From an uncultured Actinomycetes bacterium (GTDB lineage: Bacteria; Actinomycetota; Acidimicrobiia; IMCC26256; PALSA-555), in the NCBI GenBank assembly GCA_937927875.1, contig CALEYV010000103.1, forward strand, positions 1-5,475: 5,475 bases of DNA, written 5' to 3'. The notes beneath the pieces were generated by a model that was not told the DNA's origin, made no database searches, and saw only the letters and a program-made list of their open reading frames with translations. Made by a program: the position numbers and the translations under genes. Every line of letters begins with the position of its first letter. The stretch's first letter is position 1. This document shows positions 1-4,977 of this stretch, one piece after another.

Positions 1-166
1 ATCCAGGGTGGGCCGGAGCGGGGGGAGGCTCGGAACGGGGCGAAGTCGTTCACAGGGGTAGAACGCTGACGGATCGTCCGAATCTCTCTACCCACCGGCG
101 CGGCCTCGCATCCTCGCCGATTCGGGCACGGGGGACGGGTTACCACGGCCCGGCCGCCGGCGGTCG
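1..166. other. Non-coding stretch downstream of the transporter gene
   Basis: No gene can be supported here. On the minus strand a GTG at 53 opens a frame that stays open to the window edge (17 codons). It lacks a Shine-Dalgarno sequence and is too short to judge, though it could be the start of a next operon gene. Small inverted repeats exist (56-61 with 88-93; a 10-bp palindrome at 154-163). None is followed by a T-run in the direction of transcription, so no intrinsic terminator is called for the transporter operon. Confidence 0.4.
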
Positions 167-3100
167 TCAGGTCGGCGGGCTCCCGGCCGGCCGGTCGCGC
201 CCCAGGTACGCCGCGACGACGGCCGGGTCCCGGCTGACCTCGTCGGGCGTGCCGGAGGCGATGACGGCCCCGAGGTCCATCGCCACCCACCGGGTGGCGA
301 GGCCGCGCAGGAACGGCAGATCGTGCTCGATGACCACCAGGCTGGCGCCGAGGTCGTCGCGGACCCGCAGGAGGAGCGGCGCGAGCTCCTCGGTCTCCTT
401 CTGGGCGAGGCCGCTGGACGGCTCGTCGAGCAGCAGCACGTCGGGGTGCTGGGCGACGACGGCCGCGAGCTCGACGATTCGCCGGCTGCCGGTCGAGAGC
501 TCCCGGACGAACTTGTCGGCGTACACCTCGAGGTGGAAGAGCGCGAGGAGCTCGTCGACTCGGGCCCGGACCGCGCGCTCGGAATCGGTGACGGCGGGCA
601 GCCACAGCGCCGCCGCGACCGGGTCGCGCACCTCGACCGAGTCCTCGAGCGCGGTCGCGATGGTCTCGGTGACGGTGAGGGCCGGGAAGAGCCGCGCGTC
701 CTGGAAGGAGCGGCCGAGTCCGGCGCGCGCCCGGGCCGACGGGCTGATCGGCACCAGCTCCGCGCGCGCGCCGCCGGGGTCGACGAGCGCCACCGCGCCG
801 CCATCCGGCCGCTCGAAGCCGCTGATGACGTCGAACAGGGTGGTCTTGCCGGCCCCGTTCGGCCCAAGGATCCCGACGATCTCCCCCGGCTCGACGGTGA
901 ACGACACGTCGTCGAGGGCGACGATGCCGCCGAAGCGCTTCGCGACTCGCTGCACCTCGAGCCGGTGACCGTCCCCGTTTCGTGCGTCCCGGTCGGTGCG
1001 CGCGGAGACGCCCGTCACCGAGATGCCCTCGAGGAAGACCGACCGGAGCAGGTCCGGTCGCCCCCGCAAGTCTTGGCCCGGTCCCTCGAAGCGGATCTGT
1101 CCCTTCTCCATGAACAGGGCCCGGTCGGCGACCTCCAGCGCGAGCTCGGCCGACTGCTCGACGATCACGACCGCCACCCCGCCGCGGGCCAGGGAGCGCA
1201 CGACGTCGAGCAGCGATTCGACGACCGCGGGGGCCAGCCCGAGCGAGAGCTCGTCGATCAGGACGACGCGGGGGCTGGCGACGAGCGTCATCGCCAGCGC
1301 CAGCATCTGCTGCTGGCCGCCGCTCAGGTTGCCGGCGGTGTCGTCGAGCCGGTCGCGCAGCATCGGGAACTGCTCCAGCGCCTCGGCCCGGGCCTTCCGC
1401 GCCGCGCCCGGGTCTCGGCGGCGGGTCCACGCGGCGAGACGGAGGTGCTCGGCGACGGTCAGAGACGGGAACGTCGCCACGCCGCCGGGCATCAGCGCGA
1501 CGCCGCGGTGGGCTCGCTGGTCGGCTCGCAGCCCGGTGATGTCCTCGCCGTCGAGCCGGACCTCGCCGTGGGCGAGCGGAGCGAGGCCGGCCACGGCGCG
1601 CACGAGGGTGGACTTCCCCGCGCCGTTGGTCCCGAGGAGCGCCACCACCTCACCCGGCGCGACGTCGAGGTGGGCGCCGAAGAGCACCTGCACCCCGTCG
1701 TAGCGGACGTCGACGCCGGTCGCGACGAGCGCCGCGCCGTCGCGGCGCGGCGGCCCGACCGGTGGAGCCGTCGACGCCGCCGCGGACGCCGCAGGCGCGT
1801 CGTCGGCGAAGGAGCCGACCTCGATCGAACGGCGTCGGGCCAGCCGCCGCAGCAGCACGTCGCGCCCGTCGGCCAGCGCCGCGCCGAGGCCGCCGGGGAG
1901 CACCAGCAGCACCGCCAGCAGCCCGACACCGGTGGCCAGGATCTGCCACTCGGACGGCAGGAAGTAGTCGACGCCGCGGACGTAGGTGGCGCCGATCAGG
2001 GCGCCCGGGATGGATCCGAGCCCGCCGATGACGGCCATCGCGAAGACCTCGAGGCTCGCCGACGGCTGGTACGGGCTCGTGTCGAGCCCCGACTGCTGGT
2101 ACACGAACAGCGCGCCCGCGAACGCGGCGAGGAACCCGGAGAAGGCCAGAGCGAACAGCGTGAGGCGACGGGCGCTGATGCCGAACGCCTCCGCGGCCCG
2201 CTCGTTCTCCCGCACCGCGATGATCGCCCGGCCGGTGCGGCTGCGTCGCACGCCGTAGGCGAGGGCGATCGCCAGCGCGAGACCGACCAGGCACAGGTAG
2301 TAGAAGCGGGTGTCGGTGTCGATGTCGATGACGCCGAACAGCGCAGGTCGGGCGATGCGGCTCGACGGCAGCCAGTCGAGCGTCGTGCCCGGTCCGAAGA
2401 ACGTCTGGTTCAAGAGGTACTCGGACGTCATCAGCGCGAAGGCGAGCGACGTGACGGCCAGCGTGAGCCCGCGGCGGCGGATGGCGGGCAGCCCGACGAC
2501 CATGGCCACCACGGCGCCGGTCAGCCCGGCGACGAGGAGGCCGAGCGAGAGATCCCAGCCCAGGCGGGCCGTCACGGCGCCCGACACCGCGGCGCCGATG
2601 CCGACGAAGGCGACCTGGCCCAGGCTCACCTGCCCGGCCCAGCCGGTGAGCACCACGAGCGACACGCCGATGATCCCGAAGATCACGATGGCGGCGGCCA
2701 GGTTCAGCTTGCTCGCCGACAGGTAGCCCGGCACCGCGACCAGCACCGCGATCACCACCACGGCCAGGACCACCTTGGCGCCGCGCACCTCGCGGAGCCG
2801 GCGGAGCTCCCGCGGCACCGGCCGGACCTCGCGGGCGGCCTGCCACGTCGACACCTCGCCCGAGCGGACGCGGCCGATCGACGTCCCGCCGGTGGCGAGC
2901 ACGCCGAGGATGACGACGACGAACAGGACCGGGTCGATGTACGCCGGCTCGTGCCAGTGCCAGACCACCGACTGCTCGACGATTCCGAGCATGACCGCGG
3001 CGCCCACGATGGTCGGGAGCCGCTCCATCCGGCCGATGACGGCGGCCGCGAGCGCGCGCAGGAGCAGCGCTGGCCCGAGCACGGCCGGGCCGATGCCGCC

Positions 3101-3922
3101 GGCCGGCACCGAGCCGATCGGGGGGCCGAGGATCGACGACCGGAGGTAGATAGCGAGGAACCCGAGCACGGTGGCCAGGACCCAGACCACGGTCTGCAGG
3201 CGGCGGATCGGGATCCCGAGCGACGCCGCCCGGTCGGCCCGGTCGGCGCCGGCGCGGATCGCGATCCCGACGTCGCTGCGCCGCAGGAACAGCGCCAGGC
3301 CGACGAGGACGATCGGCACCGTCGCCAGCGCCACCAGGTCGGCGCCGCGGAACGTGATGGGCGAGATGGTGAGGTGGAGGTTGAACGGCTCCGGGATGGA
3401 GCGCCCGGTCAGCGTGAAGTAGCGGGGCAGCAGCAGCGTCCCGGCCGCCAGGACCTGCGCGATCCCGATCGTCGCCACGCTCAGCACCAGTCGGGGCGAG
3501 TTCGAGAACCGGCGCACGAGCAGGAACTCCACTGCGGCGCCGATGACCAGCGCCGCGGCGAGGCCGGCGACGAGCGCCACCCACCAGTTGGCGGCGACGG
3601 TGCTGATCGCCAGCAGCACCGCCAGCGTCGTGGGCGCGCCGCCGAGATCCCCGGCCGCGAAGTTGATGACCCGGTTGGCTCGCCACACCAGCGCCAGGCC
3701 GAGCGCCAGCAGCGAGGTCAGTGCGCCGATGATCACGCCCTGGACGAGCACCCCGGACGGCACGCCCCAGGCGCCGGCCGCGAACGCGATGACCGCGGCC
3801 GCCAGCACCGGCGGGCCGAACCGACTGGCGGCCGCGAACGCGTCGGCACGCGTGACCGCGCGGGCGGGCGGGCCCGGCTCGCGTGGTGAAGCGGCCGCCT
3901 CCGGTGCTGCCGGCTGGGGCAT
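167..3922 (-). CDS. Four-domain fused branched-chain amino-acid-type (HAAT/Liv) ABC importer: LivH-LivM-LivF-LivG in one chain
   Basis: This 1251-residue protein carries a whole Liv importer core. Residues about 55-350 are a LivH-like permease (INFAAGD at 86-92; cytoplasmic coupling loop near 220-245). Residues about 383-690 are a LivM-like permease (GWAGQVSLGQVAF near 427-439; coupling loop AVRENERAAEAFGI at 569-582). Residues about 730-966 are a LivF-like ATPase: Walker A GTNGAGKST 764-772, signature LSGGQ 866-870, Walker B ending D890 with catalytic E891, and Gln923 at the switch position. Residues about 987-1244 are a LivG-like ATPase: Walker A GPNGAGKTT 1020-1028, Q-loop Q1074, signature LSTGS 1142-1146, D1166/E1167, and H-loop H1200. 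Charged or Ala/Pro-rich linkers join the domains (351-382, 687-729, 967-986). In E. coli these are four separate proteins. The ATG lies 7 nt after the dehalogenase stop, so co-translation is likely. The protein should sit in the cytoplasmic membrane. The transported substrate is unknown, and no solute-binding protein is present in the window. The domain assignment is firm; the substrate is not. Confidence 0.95.
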   Translation of the reverse strand: MPQPAAPEAAASPREPGPPARAVTRADAFAAASRFGPPVLAAAVIAFAAGAWGVPSGVLVQGVIIGALTSLLALGLALVWRANRVINFAAGDLGGAPTTLAVLLAISTVAANWWVALVAGLAAALVIGAAVEFLLVRRFSNSPRLVLSVATIGIAQVLAAGTLLLPRYFTLTGRSIPEPFNLHLTISPITFRGADLVALATVPIVLVGLALFLRRSDVGIAIRAGADRADRAASLGIPIRRLQTVVWVLATVLGFLAIYLRSSILGPPIGSVPAGGIGPAVLGPALLLRALAAAVIGRMERLPTIVGAAVMLGIVEQSVVWHWHEPAYIDPVLFVVVILGVLATGGTSIGRVRSGEVSTWQAAREVRPVPRELRRLREVRGAKVVLAVVVIAVLVAVPGYLSASKLNLAAAIVIFGIIGVSLVVLTGWAGQVSLGQVAFVGIGAAVSGAVTARLGWDLSLGLLVAGLTGAVVAMVVGLPAIRRRGLTLAVTSLAFALMTSEYLLNQTFFGPGTTLDWLPSSRIARPALFGVIDIDTDTRFYYLCLVGLALAIALAYGVRRSRTGRAIIAVRENERAAEAFGISARRLTLFALAFSGFLAAFAGALFVYQQSGLDTSPYQPSASLEVFAMAVIGGLGSIPGALIGATYVRGVDYFLPSEWQILATGVGLLAVLLVLPGGLGAALADGRDVLLRRLARRRSIEVGSFADDAPAASAAASTAPPVGPPRRDGAALVATGVDVRYDGVQVLFGAHLDVAPGEVVALLGTNGAGKSTLVRAVAGLAPLAHGEVRLDGEDITGLRADQRAHRGVALMPGGVATFPSLTVAEHLRLAAWTRRRDPGAARKARAEALEQFPMLRDRLDDTAGNLSGGQQQMLALAMTLVASPRVVLIDELSLGLAPAVVESLLDVVRSLARGGVAVVIVEQSAELALEVADRALFMEKGQIRFEGPGQDLRGRPDLLRSVFLEGISVTGVSARTDRDARNGDGHRLEVQRVAKRFGGIVALDDVSFTVEPGEIVGILGPNGAGKTTLFDVISGFERPDGGAVALVDPGGARAELVPISPSARARAGLGRSFQDARLFPALTVTETIATALEDSVEVRDPVAAALWLPAVTDSERAVRARVDELLALFHLEVYADKFVRELSTGSRRIVELAAVVAQHPDVLLLDEPSSGLAQKETEELAPLLLRVRDDLGASLVVIEHDLPFLRGLATRWVAMDLGAVIASGTPDEVSRDPAVVAAYLGRDRPAGSPPT

Positions 3923-3927
3923 CGGCG

Positions 3928-3931
3928 CCTC
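3928..3931 (-). promoter_or_regulatory. Ribosome binding site of the transporter, overlapping the upstream stop codon
   Basis: On the minus strand the junction reads TGAGGCGCCGATG. The TGA of the dehalogenase (3932-3930) shares bases with GAGG, a short Shine-Dalgarno sequence placed 5 nt before the ATG at 3922. A ribosome terminating on the dehalogenase would sit directly over this site, which favours translational coupling and supports the ATG as start. The match is short, so the site may be weak without coupling. Confidence 0.55.
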
Positions 3932-4847
3932 AGGCCGCGTCGGGCGGCGCGCCGACGAAGGAGACCACCACCTCGGCCAGCTCCACGCCTCGGTCCTCCT
4001 GCAGGAAGTGTCCTGCGCCCTCGATCGTCGTGTGCGGCTGGTTCTGACAGCCCGGGATCTCGGCCCGCAGCACCTGGTCGGCGCCGGCCGTGATCGGGTC
4101 CCGGTCGCTGAACGCGGTCAGGAACGGCTTCGTCCACTCGCGGAGCGCGGCCCAAGCCCGGCGGTTGGCGAGCGACGCCGGGTCATCGGGGGTGGTCGGT
4201 ACCAGCATCGGGAACTGGCGCGCGCCGGCCTTGTAGCCGTCGTCGGGGAACGGCGCGTCGTAGCCGGCGATCACCGCCTCGTTGAGATCGGTGGTGCAGC
4301 CGCCGTTCACGATTCGCCCGACCTCGAAGTCCGGCGTCTCCTGCGAGAAGCGCTGCCAGGCGCGGAAGGCGTCCCCCGGGTCACGGTCGCCGGTCGGGAG
4401 GAAGGTGTTCGCGGCGACGACCCGCGCGAAGCGGTCGGGGTGCTCGGCGACGAGGCGCAGCCCGATCAGCCCGCCCCAGTCCTGACCCACGAGCGTCGCG
4501 TCGGTGAGGTCGAGCGCCTCGAGCAGCGCTGTCATCCAGTCGACGTGGCGCTGGTACGTGTAGTCCTCCCGGGCGGCTGGCTTGTCGGAGCGGCCGAACC
4601 CGACGAGATCGGGCGCGATCGCCCGCAGCCCGGCGTCGACCAGCACCGGGATCATCCAGCGGTAGAGGAATGACCACGACGGCTCGCCGTGCATCAGCAG
4701 CACCGGAGGCCCGTCACGCGGCCCTTCGTCGACGTAGTGCACGCGAAGCATGCCGCCGTCGCCGTCCGGGACGTCCGCGCAGTGCGGCGCGAACGGGTAG
4801 TCGGGCAGCGACGCGAAGCGGTCGTCGGGGGTTCGCAGCACCTTCAC
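3930..4847 (-). CDS. dhmA: Haloalkane dehalogenase, subfamily I (DhlA/DhmA-like)
   Basis: This is a cytoplasmic alpha/beta-hydrolase that in its family hydrolyses carbon-halogen bonds to an alcohol and halide. From the GTG at 4847 it has 305 residues, the family's usual size. Visible features are HGEPSW at 53-58 (oxyanion-hole region), the nucleophile elbow VGQDWGG with Asp123, the adjacent halide-binding Trp124, a cap-domain Trp164 in FRAW (matching the second halide Trp of DhlA), the likely catalytic acid Asp250 in SDRDPI, and the base His280 in GAGHFLQE. The whole catalytic pentad is therefore present. The N-terminus KVLRTPDDRF matches, from memory, the start of mycobacterial relatives such as Rv2296. 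The GTG also has a strong GGAGGA ribosome site 9 nt upstream. A GTG at 4910 would add 21 residues with neither support. It is the first gene of the operon with the fused Liv importer. The true substrate is unknown, since many family members are active on test haloalkanes without a known natural substrate. Confidence 0.92.
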   Translation of the reverse strand: MKVLRTPDDRFASLPDYPFAPHCADVPDGDGGMLRVHYVDEGPRDGPPVLLMHGEPSWSFLYRWMIPVLVDAGLRAIAPDLVGFGRSDKPAAREDYTYQRHVDWMTALLEALDLTDATLVGQDWGGLIGLRLVAEHPDRFARVVAANTFLPTGDRDPGDAFRAWQRFSQETPDFEVGRIVNGGCTTDLNEAVIAGYDAPFPDDGYKAGARQFPMLVPTTPDDPASLANRRAWAALREWTKPFLTAFSDRDPITAGADQVLRAEIPGCQNQPHTTIEGAGHFLQEDRGVELAEVVVSFVGAPPDAA

Positions 4848-4856
4848 GGGCAGGTC

Positions 4857-4862
4857 TCCTCC
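4857..4862 (-). promoter_or_regulatory. Ribosome binding site fixing the GTG start of the dehalogenase
   Basis: The minus strand reads GGAGGA followed by nine bases and then GTG (4847-4845). This is a near-perfect Shine-Dalgarno sequence and decides the start. The alternative upstream GTG at 4910 has no purine-rich site before it. The bases on both sides of this site take part in inverted repeats (see 4849-4919), so its accessibility may be controlled. Confidence 0.8.
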
Positions 4863-4869
4863 ACCCGGC

Positions 4870-4883
4870 GCCGCGATCGCGGC
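4870..4883. repeat. 14-bp perfect palindrome GCCGCGATCGCGGC
   Basis: A perfect 7+7 palindrome centred on GATC, 23 nt upstream of the dehalogenase GTG. It contains the octamer GCGATCGC. It could be a dimeric regulator's operator placed in the transcribed leader, or a small RNA hairpin (5-bp stem, GATC loop). Its outer bases overlap one arm of the leader repeat at 4863-4871. GC-rich palindromes arise easily in such DNA, so a function is unproven. Confidence 0.4.
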
Positions 4884-4939
4884 CCGGCCGCGCCGATCCT
4901 GACCTGCCACGCGCCGGGTTGCCAGCCCATCGGGTCCGA

Positions 4940-4957
4940 GCCACCGCTCACGGTGGC
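4940..4957. repeat. Perfect 7-4-7 dyad, candidate operator between divergent genes
   Basis: GCCACCG and CGGTGGC are separated by CTCA, giving an 18-bp interrupted palindrome with no mismatch. It lies just upstream of the plus-strand TANNNT box (4966-4971), in its spacer and -35 zone. It also covers the predicted start point (about 4955) of the minus-strand promoter. A dimeric regulator bound here could control both directions. No regulator gene is in the window, and the family that might bind is not identifiable from the site alone. Confidence 0.45.
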
Positions 4958-4961
4958 GCCG

Positions 4962-4967
4962 ACGTTA
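4962..4967 (-). promoter_or_regulatory. Candidate -10 box for the dehalogenase-transporter operon
   Basis: The minus strand reads TAACGT, a match to the actinobacterial TANNNT -10 pattern, in the only AT-containing patch of the intergenic region. Transcription would begin near 4955 and give a leader of about 108 nt before the GTG. No convincing -35 hexamer is visible. It overlaps the plus-strand -10 box by two bases. Confidence 0.35.
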
Positions 4968-4971
4968 CGCT
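4966..4971 (+). promoter_or_regulatory. Candidate -10 box giving a leaderless transcript
   Basis: TACGCT fits TANNNT and ends six bases before the GTG at 4978. Transcription would then begin at or beside the first base of the start codon. This spacing is typical of leaderless genes, which are common in actinobacteria. It also explains why no properly spaced Shine-Dalgarno sequence precedes this start: the only purine run, GAGG, abuts the GTG. No -35 match is visible. Confidence 0.45.
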
Positions 4972-4977
4972 CCGAGG

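Larger units (their letters stand above)
4849..4919 (-). promoter_or_regulatory. Candidate structured 5' leader of the dehalogenase mRNA
   Basis: Two perfect inverted-repeat pairs interlock in the leader. In the mRNA, ACCCGGCGC (4919-4911) can pair with GCGCCGGGT (4871-4863), and GGCAGGTC (4908-4901) can pair with GACCTGCC (4856-4849). The second halves of the two pairs exactly flank the GGAGGA ribosome site. The order A-B-A'-B' means the pairs either cross as a pseudoknot or compete. Pairing B-B' would bury the spacer next to the start codon; A-A' leaves the ribosome site open. This is seen in sequence only. The region is so GC-rich that chance complementarity is a real alternative. Confidence 0.3.

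Noticed and set aside
1..53. Possible start of a next minus-strand gene at the GTG at 53.
   Set aside because: Only 17 codons are visible, with no ribosome site and no signal-peptide character; it cannot be told from chance.
120..166. Possible intrinsic terminator after the transporter (palindrome 154-163 and short GC stems).
   Set aside because: Stems are only 4-5 bp with a real loop, and no T-run follows in the minus-strand direction.
2310..2333. Imperfect hexamer run (GTGTCG, GTGTCG, ATGTCG, ATGACG) within the LivM-like part.
   Set aside because: It encodes a short Asp/Thr/Ile loop (about residues 531-538) in frame; four imperfect units in GC-rich coding DNA need no special explanation.
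1650..3686. Minus-strand open frame of 678 codons inside the transporter gene in another frame.
   Set aside because: Its Arg/Pro/His-rich translation has no motif, and it shares the strand with the real frame; it is a GC-driven shadow.
323..3889. Plus-strand open frame of 1188 codons antisense to almost the whole transporter gene.
   Set aside because: The product is a low-complexity Arg/Asp/Gly/His/Glu mix with no domain, as expected from the complement of high-GC codons. The opposite strand encodes clear ABC motifs.
3543..4673. Plus-strand open frame of 376 codons across the transporter-dehalogenase junction.
   Set aside because: Antisense to two well-supported genes, biased composition and no recognisable domain.
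4848..4910. Extended dehalogenase start at a GTG at 4910 (21 extra residues).
   Set aside because: The extension is Gly/Arg/Ala-rich, has no ribosome site, and runs through the real GGAGGA site; family members begin at the VLRTPD segment.
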